Positions 19,985 through 29,459 are shown, counted from the stretch's first letter. The stretch is 64,000 nucleotides of DNA from an uncultured Bacteroidota bacterium (GCA_903847205.1 CAINDA010000002.1:1-64000); one strand, 5' to 3'. The notes: generated from the sequence alone by a model not told the origin. Program-made: numbers and translations.

Positions 19985-20242
19985 GGAGTACTATGTTTAT
20001 CAATAAGAACAGGCTTTACAAGATTTTAATTCCGTTTCGTATTTAAAAATAATCCTTTTATTATGTGTCCTTTTATGACAAGAAGAATTAATCCTAATAC
20101 AAGTTACAAATTATTTTTAAGTCAGGCAGCCGATTGCAAAAAAATCCCGCCCTTATCCTAATTGGGAAGGAGAGTAATACTTGAAGCGTATAACTATTTT
20201 GATAGTGACAAAAAGAAGCAGTCTCCTTCAGTTTTAATTGCT

Positions 20243-20593
20243 CTATAAAATGTCTTTTTTGATTTTTTTATTTAAAAGACGTTTTTTATAAAAATACGCA
20301 GTAGAAATCATCCCTGCAGCAAAGGGAATGCCTGCATAATCTTTTATTACTTCATAATGAAAAAACTCACAGAGCATCCAATAGGAATTGCCTGAAATCC
20401 AAAAAAGAACTGCCAGGTTAATCCAAAACTCATCATCTTTTTCGCGTCGGCTTCTGATTGTAATAATTGCGGCAACTGTTACCGTTGGTATTATCATGGT
20501 GATGCCCATTGCACGCCATTGAAGCATCCAGCAGGTATCTTTCATTAACCAAAGCGGTATGTGCAGGTTTTCGAAGTGTCTTGTTTTAAACAT
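20243..20593 (-). CDS. Small multi-span membrane protein of unknown function
   Basis: 116 aa. Three hydrophobic stretches are likely membrane spans: about 29-47 (ITMIIPTVTVAAIITI), 57-77 (a Trp-rich stretch including VLFWISGN) and 87-104 (GIPFAAGMISTAYFY). A basic tail follows (KKRLLNKKIKKD). The N-terminal LWLMKDTCWMLQWRAMG stretch is rich in aromatic residues. No family is recognised beyond a general resemblance to short conserved Bacteroidota membrane proteins. The gene stands alone, convergent with nothing close and divergent from the TPR protein at 20917. A TAAATTTG element ends only 4 nt before the ATG, so its mRNA may be leaderless. Confidence 0.75.
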   Translation of the reverse strand: MFKTRHFENLHIPLWLMKDTCWMLQWRAMGITMIIPTVTVAAIITIRSRREKDDEFWINLAVLFWISGNSYWMLCEFFHYEVIKDYAGIPFAAGMISTAYFYKKRLLNKKIKKDIL

Positions 20594-20597
20594 GACG

Positions 20598-20605
20598 CAA
20601 ATTTA
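20598..20605 (-). promoter_or_regulatory. Bacteroidota -7 element (TAAATTTG) of the 116-aa membrane protein
   Basis: On the minus strand this matches TAnnTTTG exactly and ends 4 nt before the ATG at 20593. A start site about 6-7 nt downstream would give a leaderless mRNA. No convincing TTG -33 element is visible. Confidence 0.5.
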
Positions 20606-20843
20606 TAAAACTAATTATGCTGTGAAAGGAATTTATTGGCTGTTATTTATTTCTCAATAAAGATATTATTCTAAATTTATTTTCAAACATGCTTCTTTAT
20701 CTCTTTGATTTCTTCGTAAACAAAAATCCTTTATTTAGGCAAAAATCAGCCCAAGCGGGGCAAACCATTTAATATCCTGCCTGAATAAATAAAACAGAAG
20801 CACCTAATATTGTTATAAATAAAAAATTATCCCCCTGCTCTGA

Positions 20844-20851
20844 TAATTTTG
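20844..20851 (+). promoter_or_regulatory. Possible -7 element (TAATTTTG) for the TPR protein
   Basis: Matches TAnnTTTG 65 nt upstream of the ATG at 20917. No TTG is seen at the usual 19-22 nt spacing, so this rests on the -7 match and position only. Confidence 0.35.
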
Positions 20852-20916
20852 CATTAATTTCGCAGCAGATTAATTAGCAGCAAACAGATTTAAGCATTTT
20901 TTTAATTGAATTATTT

Positions 20917-21570
20917 ATGAAAGTCTTACGTTTTTACATTTTGTACCGTCTCCAATTTATTATTGTGTTAACAGGCCTCGGTATTTTATCGCATATTTAT
21001 TATGATGCTGTTACAGCCTGGATCTGCTATATACTTGCAGCGATTTCCCTGGTACTTTATTTTATGCTGGGAACCATGCGTATTGTTCAGGAAGCTGTAG
21101 CAGAAGGGAATGTAGAGGCGGCCACCAGTTACATTAAAAAAATTAAATTTCCGCGTTTATTATTTAAACCTGTACGTTCAGGATATTATATGCTGCAAAG
21201 CAATCTTGCAATGGCAACGGATGATTTAACAAGTGCGGAAAGCAATATCCGAAAGAGCTTAAATACAAAATCATCCATCATAGGCAATATGAAGGGAGAG
21301 AATCTATTGCAGCTCGGCTTTATACAGCTGAAAAAAGGAAATCACAAAGAAGCCCGCTTAACAATTGTTGAAGCTGTTAAAGCCGGGATAACAGACAAAG
21401 AAGCACTTTCTATGGCATATCTGCAGTTATGTTCTTTAGAAATTCAGCGTACCCAGAACAGGATAGCGAAAGATTATTTTAGAAAAGCAAAGGCCCTAAA
21501 ACCTAAATCGGAAGAGCTTGTGAAGCAGATAAAAACAATGGAAAAACAAATTGCACGTATGCCCGGGTAA
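20917..21570 (+). CDS. Membrane-anchored TPR-like protein
   Basis: 217 aa. Two N-terminal membrane spans (about 10-28, and 32-52 with WICYILAAISLVLYFML) leave a soluble C-terminal part. That part (about 60-215) consists of helical repeats with TPR-like spacing: SAESNIRKSL, LLQLGFIQLKKGNHKEARL, MAYLQLCSLE, AKDYFRKAKALKPKSEEL. Such proteins usually scaffold other envelope proteins; the partner here is unknown. It is convergent with the VF530-like gene, with a 5-bp gap between stop codons. The start is the first ATG and gives a good membrane-anchor N-terminus. Confidence 0.8.
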   Translation: MKVLRFYILYRLQFIIVLTGLGILSHIYYDAVTAWICYILAAISLVLYFMLGTMRIVQEAVAEGNVEAATSYIKKIKFPRLLFKPVRSGYYMLQSNLAMATDDLTSAESNIRKSLNTKSSIIGNMKGENLLQLGFIQLKKGNHKEARLTIVEAVKAGITDKEALSMAYLQLCSLEIQRTQNRIAKDYFRKAKALKPKSEELVKQIKTMEKQIARMPG

Positions 21571-21575
21571 ACGTT

Positions 21576-21797
21576 TTATTGTTTTATAGTTTCGAGATAT
21601 AAGCTTTCCACTTTTTTGCGCGCCCAAGGCGTTTTTCTAAGAAATTTCAAACTTGATTTTACACTCGGATTATCAGTGAAGCACTTTATGCTGATGCTTT
21701 CTCCCATCTTTTTCCAGCCGTAAAAAGCAACTAAATGATTTAATATCATCTCAAGTGTTTTGCCATGCAGCGGGTTATTTTGCTGAGCTTCACTCAT
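21576..21797 (-). CDS. VF530 family (DUF2132) small DNA-binding protein
   Basis: 73 aa from the chosen ATG. The sequence is typical for the family: [44 protein letters not shown] and a closing VESLYL. A Vibrio homolog (VF530) has a solved fold suggesting DNA binding; the cellular role is not known. An upstream in-frame ATG at 21830 would add 11 residues outside the family consensus. The ATG at 21797 is preferred because an AGGAAA purine run lies 8-10 nt before it. Monocistronic; tail-to-tail with the TPR gene. Confidence 0.85.
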   Translation of the reverse strand: MSEAQQNNPLHGKTLEMILNHLVAFYGWKKMGESISIKCFTDNPSVKSSLKFLRKTPWARKKVESLYLETIKQ

Positions 21798-21880
21798 TGA
21801 ATTATTTCCTTTATGAATTTCAGAAAACACTGCATTTGCTGCTGTGAAGGATTATTAAAATTATTTTAAACTAAAAAAAC

Positions 21881-22825
21881 TCAATATTTTTCAACAGGAA
21901 AACTAAGAGTAAATTTGGTGCCATTTGTCCTGTCTAAAACCAAATTTCCTCCTATTTGGCAGCCAAGCATTTCGAGTAACTGCAGTCCTAATGAATCCGT
22001 TTTTTTTATATCAATTTCCGCCGGGATTCCGATTCCGTCATCTGAAACCTGCAGAATAAATTGATCAACGTTTTCAGAATATTTTTCAACACCAAAATAT
22101 AAATAGATATTACCAATGCGGTCTTCAGGAAAAGCATATTTGCAGCTGTTTGAAACAAGTTCATTTAGTATTAATCCGCAAGGAATTGCAGTATCTATTT
22201 TAAAATAATGAGGACGCTTATCTGCATCCAGATGAATCGTAATTTTTTCAGGATTGAGATTATAGCATTCGTTCATGTAGGTAAGAAATGACGATATATA
22301 ATCTGTAAAATCAATCCGTGATAAATTTTGAGATTGGTATAATTTCTCATGAACTAAAGCCATTGCCCTAATACGGTTTTTGCTTTCCATGAAAATTTCA
22401 AACAGCCCCGGCTGCATAATTTTTTCGGATTGCAGATTGAGCAGACTTGAAATTACCTGCAAATTATTTTTTACCCTGTGATGTATTTCTTTAAGCAGAA
22501 TTTCTTTTTCATTCAATGAAACCGTTGATGCCTGAAGCTCTTCCCCCAGCATATTGATGCCCAAGGCGAGCGCATCAAAATCATCTCTTTTTCCTGAAAC
22601 GTTCGCTTTGTCATCATAACGGAGGTTAGCGAGAGATACTACCACATTTAATATGTCATGAATTCGTTTGGAATTTTTTTTCTCCTCGCGTTTCACCTGA
22701 TTTAATTTTTTCTCAATCTTTTCAAGCCCCTTTATAATCGCCTCTTTCTTATCGGCATCAGTAACAGGTTTATTCCCCGTTAAACGGCAGACTGCATTGT
22801 ATATATCATTTAATTTATCAGACAT
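21881..22825 (-). CDS. Soluble sensor histidine kinase, HisKA_2 type
   Basis: 314 aa, no membrane segment. The N-terminal 100 residues are helical and charged, with no recognisable sensor domain. The HisKA_2 dimerisation/phosphoacceptor region (about 110-190) contains [20 protein letters not shown] with the phospho-accepting His. A HATPase domain follows: N-box [15 protein letters not shown]1-like VSDDGIGIP and GTKFTLSFP. HisKA_2 kinases autophosphorylate and usually pass phosphate to a separate regulator; none is adjacent. It starts 4 nt after the stop of the STAS-like gene upstream, so the pair are co-transcribed and probably act together, with the STAS-like protein a possible input or output partner (inference). 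Confidence 0.9.
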   Translation of the reverse strand: MSDKLNDIYNAVCRLTGNKPVTDADKKEAIIKGLEKIEKKLNQVKREEKKNSKRIHDILNVVVSLANLRYDDKANVSGKRDDFDALALGINMLGEELQASTVSLNEKEILLKEIHHRVKNNLQVISSLLNLQSEKIMQPGLFEIFMESKNRIRAMALVHEKLYQSQNLSRIDFTDYISSFLTYMNECYNLNPEKITIHLDADKRPHYFKIDTAIPCGLILNELVSNSCKYAFPEDRIGNIYLYFGVEKYSENVDQFILQVSDDGIGIPAEIDIKKTDSLGLQLLEMLGCQIGGNLVLDRTNGTKFTLSFPVEKY

Positions 22826-22829
22826 TGCT

Positions 22830-23246
22830 TTATTTCAGCGGTAACGCAAATCGTTTTAACCAGGAAATTGCCTTTTCCTCATTTGTAAATAATTGAACCG
22901 GCACTGCAGACTTGTTGAGCCCCAGAAAAAAATTACCTATGATACGGCTCGAGGGTGACTTAATCAGCAATGCAATAGCGCTTATTGCGGGAGTGCGTTC
23001 CCGCATGGCAAAATGATCACGGGCTTCTTTAGTAATCGAGTTGATCCCTTTTAGGTTCACAAGCAAAGGATAAATTCTATCTCCTGAAATTTTTTTTATA
23101 GCTTCAGTATTTCCGCACGCATCGGCCAGTTCAACGGATGCATTTAATTTTACTTCGGTATAACAGATGCCGTTATCTCCAAGCCATGTTGTGAAAGCCC
23201 TTGATTCGACAGAGTTGTTTTTTATTGTATCTGAAATTTTAGTCAT
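22830..23246 (-). CDS. SpoIIAA/STAS-like protein (DUF7793 type)
   Basis: 138 aa soluble protein. The pattern of a beta strand ([13 protein letters not shown]), helix (ARDHFAMRE) and strand ([11 protein letters not shown]), followed by [27 protein letters not shown], is that of SpoIIAA-like/STAS-SEC14 proteins of Bacteroidota, often called DUF7793. The ending EKAISWL is typical. It sits 4 nt upstream of a HisKA_2 kinase and 40 nt downstream of the DEAD-box helicase. By analogy with anti-anti-sigma STAS proteins it could switch a partner by binding; no direct evidence here. Family assignment is from fold-like pattern and is moderately sure. Confidence 0.75.
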   Translation of the reverse strand: MTKISDTIKNNSVESRAFTTWLGDNGICYTEVKLNASVELADACGNTEAIKKISGDRIYPLLVNLKGINSITKEARDHFAMRERTPAISAIALLIKSPSSRIIGNFFLGLNKSAVPVQLFTNEEKAISWLKRFALPLK

Positions 23247-23286
23247 GCTTTTATTCTTTTTCTAAAGCAGCCATCATCCTTCTTTT

Positions 23287-24621
23287 CTATCTCCTTCTTT
23301 TACTATTATCTTTTCTTGTTGATTTTCCTTTTTTAGGATCCTTGATGCTGGGGCCTCCGAGATTTACTTTTTTATTTTTTTCTTTTTTCTCGTGAAAAGC
23401 ACCCTGCCCCTGAGGTGTTTTAATTGCTACAATCCTTTTTAGATTTTTATCTATCAGTGCAGGCCTTTCTTCTTCAGTAAATATTTTAGAAATCTGCACG
23501 CCTTCAGGCATCGGCATCATGGGGATTTCTTTATTCATTAACTTTTCAATTTCAAGCTGATATTCCTGTTCTGCTTCGTTAATAAAAGAGATAGCAATAC
23601 CTGCCTTATTCGCTCTGCCGGTACGCCCGATACGGTGAATATAATCTTCGGGCAGCCTTGAAGTATCGAAATTAATTACGTGGGTTACATCTGAAATATC
23701 TAAACCGCGTGCAATGATATCAGTTGCAATTAAAACGCGTTTTTTTCCTTCATGGAAATGTTTCAATGCGCTGATTCTATTGTTCTGCGATAAGCTTGAG
23801 TGAATGACGCTTGTTTGGTCAATAAATTTTTTTCCAAGCTGTTCAAATAATTTATCCGCTGTTTTTTTATTTTCGGCAAAAACCAATACTTTGCTTAATT
23901 CATTATCAGAGGCAAGCAGGTATTCAAGCAGATTTACTTTTGTATTAAAATTCGGAACATGATACGCCCTTTGAATAATTTTATCAAGCGGAGTGCCGTG
24001 TGCAGCTATTTCTATTTTTTGAGGATCATAAAAGTATTTCGCGATTACTTTCTCAACATCTTCAGTGATTGTTGCAGAAAACATAAGGTTCTGCCTTTTG
24101 GAGGGCAGTGTTTCCAGGAAGGCGATTAACTGCTGACGGAAGCCGAGACTCAGCATCTGATCCACTTCATCAATTACTAATTTTTGAATGTCCTTTAACC
24201 GCAGCAGTCCGGTAAGGGCTAAATCTACTAAGCGTCCTGGGGTTGCAATTAATATATCAAGTCCGTTATAAACCAGCTGTTTTTGGGTATTGATGTTGGT
24301 TCCTCCGTAAACGCCCTGATAACGCACATTCATATAAGAAGTCAGCTTTTTGATTTCGCCTGAAATTTGGAGCACCAATTCCCGGGTAGGCACAACAATT
24401 AATATCCTCGGATGTTTTTGATCGGAATATTTCAGCTGCCTGAGCATAGGCAGCAGATAGGCAAATGTTTTACCTGTACCGGTCTGGGCAATGGCAACTA
24501 AGTCTTTCCCCGACATAATTATCGGGAACGCCTTTTCCTGAACGGGGGTTGGGTTCACATAGCCTAAGTCGTCTAAAGCGCTCAGCAGGGGTTTATTTAA
24601 ATTCAGCTCGTCAAAAGTCAC
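23287..24621 (-). CDS. DEAD-box ATP-dependent RNA helicase
   Basis: 444 aa from the chosen GTG. All core motifs are present: Q motif (PTPVQEKAFP), motif I AQTGTGKT, Ia PTRELVLQ, II as DEVD rather than DEAD, III SAT, V/VI (ATDIIARGLD, HRIGRTGR). A lysine/arginine-rich tail after about residue 400 likely binds RNA. It belongs to the RhlE/CsdA-like group that unwinds RNA during cold response or ribosome assembly. Start choice: a longer frame begins with TTG at 24645, but that codon lies inside a perfect -7 element (24643-24650). The GTG at 24621, giving a TFDELNLNKPLL N-terminus usual in this family, is therefore preferred. Probably co-transcribed with the STAS-kinase pair 40 nt downstream. Confidence 0.93.
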   Translation of the reverse strand: MTFDELNLNKPLLSALDDLGYVNPTPVQEKAFPIIMSGKDLVAIAQTGTGKTFAYLLPMLRQLKYSDQKHPRILIVVPTRELVLQISGEIKKLTSYMNVRYQGVYGGTNINTQKQLVYNGLDILIATPGRLVDLALTGLLRLKDIQKLVIDEVDQMLSLGFRQQLIAFLETLPSKRQNLMFSATITEDVEKVIAKYFYDPQKIEIAAHGTPLDKIIQRAYHVPNFNTKVNLLEYLLASDNELSKVLVFAENKKTADKLFEQLGKKFIDQTSVIHSSLSQNNRISALKHFHEGKKRVLIATDIIARGLDISDVTHVINFDTSRLPEDYIHRIGRTGRANKAGIAISFINEAEQEYQLEIEKLMNKEIPMMPMPEGVQISKIFTEEERPALIDKNLKRIVAIKTPQGQGAFHEKKEKNKKVNLGGPSIKDPKKGKSTRKDNSKRRR

Positions 24622-24642
24622 AATACTAATTTTCGTTGGCCG

Positions 24643-24650
24643 CAAAGGTA
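24643..24650 (-). promoter_or_regulatory. -7 element (TACCTTTG) of the DEAD-box helicase gene
   Basis: Exact TAnnTTTG on the minus strand, 21 nt before the GTG at 24621. It overlaps the alternative TTG start codon and so argues against it. Confidence 0.55.
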
Positions 24651-24735
24651 GGTGAATCAGATTAAAAGACAGTGCTTTTAAATTTATATTATTCTCCGAA
24701 GGATTGTGAATAATTTGCTGACTAAAGACAGGAAT

Positions 24736-26403
24736 TTAAAATCCCTTTTTATACAACGCTTTTAACATCTTCTCGTCGCGTTTATAAACATCAATAAAAA
24801 GAAACAAATGATTGTCTTCATCCACTTCAGCAGTAAAGTAATTAATATAAATAGGTACCGGATGTCTTAAATAAACATATTTCTGCTCCTCTTTTAACAA
24901 ATCCATTTTAAAGTGATTTAAAGGATACTTAACGCTGTCGTCGCGGATTAGAAATTTTGCTAAGTCAATAAATTTTTCGAGTCGCACACAGCCGTGGCTG
25001 AGGGCGCGCATTTCGCGTTTAAATAACCTGTGAGCATCTGTATCATGGAGATACACACCGTATTTATTATCAAAATTAAATTTTAAAATACCGAGTGAAT
25101 TATCATCACCCTCGCGCTGGCGGATTCTATATGGGAAATATGTTTTAGAATATTTTTTCCAGTTAATATGTGTTTTAACAATATTACCGTAGCCGTCAAG
25201 AACATCAAAATTTTTCCGGCGGAGATAAGAGGTGTCGCGTTTTAGAATCGGCAGAATTTCTTTTACAGCTATGCTGAAAGGTACATTCCAGTAGGGATAA
25301 ATTAACATGTAACGGATGGTGCTTTTCAAGAGCGGTGTTTTATGATCCGGCTTTCCGACAATAACGTGCGAAGACATAACAAGGGTATCTTTCTCTATCA
25401 CCCGCAATTCAAACTTTGGAATATTTACCCACACAAATTGTTTTTCGGGAGGATAATCATACAATCTCCAGCGCTCTATATTTACTTCAATCTGTCGGAT
25501 ATAATCTTTTTTTGTGCGCTGCAAGGCACTGAAAGTAAGCTTTCCCAATTTCCCGTCTTCTTCGAGATTATGCATATGCTGAAATCTCTTTATAGCTTTT
25601 ATTAATTTTATTGAATCAGTACCTTCTTCATCTTCAAAATAATTATAACTGGCCGAAAGTCGTTTTCTTAAGCGGTCTTTAAAAGTGAGGCTGTCGGATT
25701 CCCGCGAAGCAAGGCTGTCCCAGTCGGTATATCTGAATCTTGTTCTGAATTTTTTTAGAGCTGATTTTAATGCATTGTATTCTTTATTGCGGGGTTCTAA
25801 TGAATCAATTGCCGTGTGGATAGTATTATTTTTTATTGCATTGTTTAAAATAGAAACTGCATTTGCATTCAGTTTGGGACCTTTCCATTCCCGCACCAGG
25901 CTGTCGGTATTCAAACGGCCCCTGCTGACATGCACAGCGAACGCAAAAAAAGCATCTGTTAAAAGTATATCAGCATTGGATATTTTTACGGCATCAAATT
26001 TTTTCGATGAGGTATCTTTTTTGGTTTTAAGTAAACTATCAATTTTATTGAAGTGGTATTCATTTGCAATCAGACCATAATCTGCAGCATTCTTTATCAA
26101 ATTAAAGAGTGAATCACCGGGCAGGGTCAGTTTTCCTTCATCCGACCAGGCAGGATTGAATTTGCGTTCAACATAAAATTCAGAAGTTAATTTTGACGCC
26201 CAAAGGCTGTCGCGGTCAACAACAAATATTCTTGTGCTGTCGTAATCTTTTAACTGCTTCCGAATTAATTCTGCTGCCTCTTTGTTTACCTGCTCCGGGA
26301 GATCAACTAAAACAACCGGCTTCTCATTTTTCTGCAAACAGCTGCTGCATGTAATTATACATACTGAAGCTGCAAAAAAAAAGAGAAGTTGAAAACGTTT
26401 CAA
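24736..26403 (-). CDS. L,D-transpeptidase (YcbB-like) lipoprotein
   Basis: 555 aa. Signal peptide and lipobox-like CSSC at residues 19-22, so probably a lipoprotein. The N-terminal scaffold domain (about 40-230) precedes a peptidoglycan-binding domain (about 245-300; IKRFQHMHNLEEDGKLG). A YkuD catalytic domain (about 320-490) contains the His of YLHDTDAHRLF and the active-site motif SHGCVRLEKF with nucleophile Cys. It forms 3-3 cross-links or remodels peptidoglycan in the periplasm. Start: TTG at 26403, because no in-frame ATG precedes the signal peptide and the reading begins KRFQLLFFF directly after it. Divergent from polA, with a -7 element at 26424-26431. Confidence 0.92.
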   Translation of the reverse strand: MKRFQLLFFFAASVCIITCSSCLQKNEKPVVLVDLPEQVNKEAAELIRKQLKDYDSTRIFVVDRDSLWASKLTSEFYVERKFNPAWSDEGKLTLPGDSLFNLIKNAADYGLIANEYHFNKIDSLLKTKKDTSSKKFDAVKISNADILLTDAFFAFAVHVSRGRLNTDSLVREWKGPKLNANAVSILNNAIKNNTIHTAIDSLEPRNKEYNALKSALKKFRTRFRYTDWDSLASRESDSLTFKDRLRKRLSASYNYFEDEEGTDSIKLIKAIKRFQHMHNLEEDGKLGKLTFSALQRTKKDYIRQIEVNIERWRLYDYPPEKQFVWVNIPKFELRVIEKDTLVMSSHVIVGKPDHKTPLLKSTIRYMLIYPYWNVPFSIAVKEILPILKRDTSYLRRKNFDVLDGYGNIVKTHINWKKYSKTYFPYRIRQREGDDNSLGILKFNFDNKYGVYLHDTDAHRLFKREMRALSHGCVRLEKFIDLAKFLIRDDSVKYPLNHFKMDLLKEEQKYVYLRHPVPIYINYFTAEVDEDNHLFLFIDVYKRDEKMLKALYKKGF

Positions 26404-26423
26404 TGGATAGATATATTATTCAC

Positions 26424-26431
26424 CAAAAATA
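26424..26431 (-). promoter_or_regulatory. -7 element (TATTTTTG) of the L,D-transpeptidase gene
   Basis: Exact TAnnTTTG on the minus strand, 20 nt before the TTG start at 26403, in the 105-bp divergent gap to polA. Confidence 0.45.
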
Positions 26432-26508
26432 AGAAACATTTAACAGCATCGTTAAATCATTTCAAATTTTCGGTTACTTTTATAAAATAATGTAATCCAA
26501 AAAATAAA

Positions 26509-29388
26509 ATGTCTGAAAACAATAAAAAACTTTTTTTGCTTGATGCCTTTGCATTAATCTACCGTGCTTATTTTGCGTTCGCCAACAATCACCGCATCAA
26601 TTCAAAAGGCTTAAATACCTCAGCAATACTTGGTTTTACAAACACTTTGCTGGAAGTGCTAAAAAAAGAAAAACCATCGCATATTGCTGTTGTATTTGAT
26701 ACATCTGAGCCTACAGTGCGCCACATAGAGTTTGCAGAATACAAAGCACACCGCGAAGCGATGCCTGAAGACCTTTCTTTATCTATACCCTACATTATCA
26801 AATTAATTGAAGGGTTTAATATTCCTGTTTTGTATTCGAATGGTTACGAAGCGGATGATGTAATTGGCACGCTCGCCAAAAAGGCTGAACAGCATGGTTT
26901 TATCACGTATATGATGACTCCTGATAAAGACTACGGCCAGCTGGTTTCTGATAATATTTTTATTTACAAACCTGCACGCTTAGGAAACGGGGTAGAAATA
27001 ATGGGCGTGAAAGAAGTATGCAAAAAATGGGATATTGAAAATGTAAATCAGCTTATAGATATACTTGGACTGATGGGAGATAAGGTGGATAACATACCTG
27101 GCATCCCCGGAGTGGGCGAAAAAACAGCCATTCAGCTGATTAAAGATTTCGGGAGCATAGAAAATTTACTGCTGAATACGGATAAACTAAAAGGCAAGCT
27201 GAAAGAAAAAGTTGAGCAGAATACTGATAAAGCGGTGCAGTCGAAATGGCTTGCAACTATTATCTGCGATGTGCCTATTGAGTTTAATGAAAAGGCTTTG
27301 GAGATGGAAGAGCCCAACAGAGAAGTTCTCAAAGAACTTTTTACAGAACTTGAATTTAGAAGATTAGCAGAACAGATGGATCTTGGTGCTGTAAGCTCCT
27401 CTCCTGCCCTATCGCAAAGGGAAGAAACTTCTGTTCTGAAAAGTACAGCTGCAAAAAAAACAAATCCCGACCAGACGGATTTATTTGCCCAGGCCGACAG
27501 CGACACAATAATTGAAGAGGCTGAAACACTTATCGCGGTTACCGAAGATGGGGAACGGAAAGCAGTGAATTTAAAAAATATTTCGAATGTAAATCACAGC
27601 TATCATTTAATTGATACAAAAGAAAAGCGCAGCCAGCTGATTGCAGACTTGTGCATGCAGCCTGAAGTCTGCTTTGATACTGAAACAACCGGCCTTGATG
27701 TGCAGCAGGCAGAGCTGGTAGGGATGTCGTTTGCATATAAAAATTCAGAAGCATTTTACATTCCGTTTCCGGAAAATTTTGATGAAGCACAGACATTAGT
27801 GAATGAGTTCAAACCTTTGTTCGAAAATGAAGACATCGTAAAAATAGGGCAGAATATAAAATATGACCTTGCGATTTTAAAAAGATATAATCTTGAAATA
27901 AAAGGAAAATTATTCGATACAATGGTAGCGCATTTCCTTATTCAGCCGGAGATGCGGCACAATATGAATGTGCTTGCCGAAACGTATCTGAATTATTCTC
28001 CGGTATCAATTGAAACACTGATCGGTAAAAAAGGAAAAGGGCAGATAGGTATGCGCAGTGTGCCTTTGGAAGAAATAAAAGAATACGCGGCCGAAGATGC
28101 GGATATTACTTTTCAGCTTAAAAATGCATTTGATCCGATGCTCACAGAGGCGCATACAAAAAAATTATTTGAAGCAATTGAAATTCCGCTTATCCCTGTT
28201 TTAGCTGATATGGAAGCGGAAGGCATAGCATTGGATAAAAATGCTTTGAATGAATTATCAGTTGAATTAAAAAAAGATATTTCGGCAGTAGAGCTAGAGA
28301 TTCAACAACTGGCGGGGACTCCGTTTAATGTATCATCACCGAAACAGGTGGGCGAAATTTTATTTGAAGTGCTGCGCATTGTTGAAAAACCCAAAAAAAC
28401 AAAAACCGGACAGTATGCAACCGGTGAAGATGTGTTAACAAAGCTTACGGCCAAACATGATATTGTCGGGAAAATTTTAGATTACCGCGAATTGGTGAAA
28501 TTAAAAAACACGTATGTTGATACGCTTCCAGAATTGGTGAACGCCCGTACCGGCCGTATTCACACATCATACAACCAGGTGGTAGCAGTTACAGGGCGTT
28601 TAAGTTCTGATAATCCAAACCTTCAGAATATTCCTATCCGCACAGAGCGGGGCAGAGAAATAAGGAAGGCATTTATTCCCCGCAACGAAAATTACATTTT
28701 ACTTTCTGCGGATTATTCTCAGATTGAACTGCGCATCATTGCTGAGCTAAGCAAAGATGCAGGAATGATTGAAGCATTCCTCTCAGGACATGATATTCAT
28801 AAAGCCACTGCAGCAAAGGTTTATAACGTAAGTTTAGAAGAAGTTACTTCTGATATGCGGCGCAATGCAAAAATGGTAAACTTCGGAATCATCTATGGAA
28901 TATCAGCTTTCGGGCTTTCGGAGCGATTGAATATTCCACGTAAAGAAGCCGCTTTAATTATCGAAAACTATTTCGAAAAATATCCCTGCATTAAATCCTA
29001 CATGGATGAAAGCATTGAAATTGCAAGGGAGAAAGGCTATGTAGAAACTATTATGGGACGCCGCCGTTACCTGCGCGACATTAATTCAACTAATCATACA
29101 GTAAGAGGTTTTGCCGAACGCAACGCCATTAATGCGCCTATTCAGGGCAGTGCAGCAGATATGATAAAGATTGCTATGATTGATATTCACAGCGATTTTA
29201 AAATTCATAATTTTAAATCAAAAATGCTATTGCAGGTGCATGATGAATTGGTGTTTGATGTGTGGAGAGAAGAGCTCGAATTAGTGAAACCGATTATTGA
29301 AAGCCGTATGAAAAATGCTATTCCATCATTAACTGTTCCGATGGAAGTCGGTATGGGTGTCGGGAAAAACTGGCTGGAGGCGCATTGA
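26509..29388 (+). CDS. polA: DNA polymerase I
   Basis: 959 aa, usual length. The N-terminal 5'-3' exonuclease/flap domain (about 1-300) has LLDAFALIYRAYFAF, YEADDVIGT, TPDKDYGQL and DKVDNIPGIPGVGEKTA. The 3'-5' exonuclease domain (about 365-560) keeps the catalytic DTETTGLD, so proofreading is likely intact, unlike in some family members. The polymerase domain (about 570-959) has TGRLSSDNPNLQNIP, motif A DYSQIELR, O-helix RRNAKMVNFGIIYG, and motif C HDELVFDV. It fills gaps and removes RNA primers in replication and repair. Monocistronic, divergent from the L,D-transpeptidase gene. An inverted repeat follows 17 nt after the stop. Confidence 0.98.
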   Translation: MSENNKKLFLLDAFALIYRAYFAFANNHRINSKGLNTSAILGFTNTLLEVLKKEKPSHIAVVFDTSEPTVRHIEFAEYKAHREAMPEDLSLSIPYIIKLIEGFNIPVLYSNGYEADDVIGTLAKKAEQHGFITYMMTPDKDYGQLVSDNIFIYKPARLGNGVEIMGVKEVCKKWDIENVNQLIDILGLMGDKVDNIPGIPGVGEKTAIQLIKDFGSIENLLLNTDKLKGKLKEKVEQNTDKAVQSKWLATIICDVPIEFNEKALEMEEPNREVLKELFTELEFRRLAEQMDLGAVSSSPALSQREETSVLKSTAAKKTNPDQTDLFAQADSDTIIEEAETLIAVTEDGERKAVNLKNISNVNHSYHLIDTKEKRSQLIADLCMQPEVCFDTETTGLDVQQAELVGMSFAYKNSEAFYIPFPENFDEAQTLVNEFKPLFENEDIVKIGQNIKYDLAILKRYNLEIKGKLFDTMVAHFLIQPEMRHNMNVLAETYLNYSPVSIETLIGKKGKGQIGMRSVPLEEIKEYAAEDADITFQLKNAFDPMLTEAHTKKLFEAIEIPLIPVLADMEAEGIALDKNALNELSVELKKDISAVELEIQQLAGTPFNVSSPKQVGEILFEVLRIVEKPKKTKTGQYATGEDVLTKLTAKHDIVGKILDYRELVKLKNTYVDTLPELVNARTGRIHTSYNQVVAVTGRLSSDNPNLQNIPIRTERGREIRKAFIPRNENYILLSADYSQIELRIIAELSKDAGMIEAFLSGHDIHKATAAKVYNVSLEEVTSDMRRNAKMVNFGIIYGISAFGLSERLNIPRKEAALIIENYFEKYPCIKSYMDESIEIAREKGYVETIMGRRRYLRDINSTNHTVRGFAERNAINAPIQGSAADMIKIAMIDIHSDFKIHNFKSKMLLQVHDELVFDVWREELELVKPIIESRMKNAIPSLTVPMEVGMGVGKNWLEAH

Positions 29389-29404
29389 TATTATGTATAA
29401 AGAA

Positions 29405-29437
29405 AGACCTGTCAGGTTTTAAAAACCTGACAGGTCT
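29405..29437. terminator. Perfect inverted repeat between convergent genes (likely bidirectional terminator or dispersed palindrome)
   Basis: Two 16-nt arms (29405-29420 and 29422-29437, core ACCTGTCAGG/CCTGACAGGT) around one central base. It sits between the ends of polA and the minus-strand T9SS gene. There is no strong T run on the polA side and only a T-rich tail on the other, so a dispersed Bacteroidota palindrome is equally possible. Confidence 0.6.
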
Positions 29438-29459
29438 AAAACTCAATCAACAACAGATT

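Larger units (their letters stand above)
20594..20916. other. Divergent intergenic region
   Basis: 323 bp of AT-rich DNA between divergent genes. It holds one -7-like element for each direction (20598-20605 minus, 20844-20851 plus) and no other structure that I can support. Confidence 0.6.

Noticed and set aside
23287-24621. DEVD instead of DEAD in helicase motif II as a sign of lost activity
   Set aside because: The catalytic Asp-Glu and the final Asp are kept and variants at the third position are common; all other motifs are intact.
25685-26080. 131-aa plus-strand frame inside the L,D-transpeptidase gene
   Set aside because: Antisense to conserved coding sequence, no recognisable domain and no promoter.
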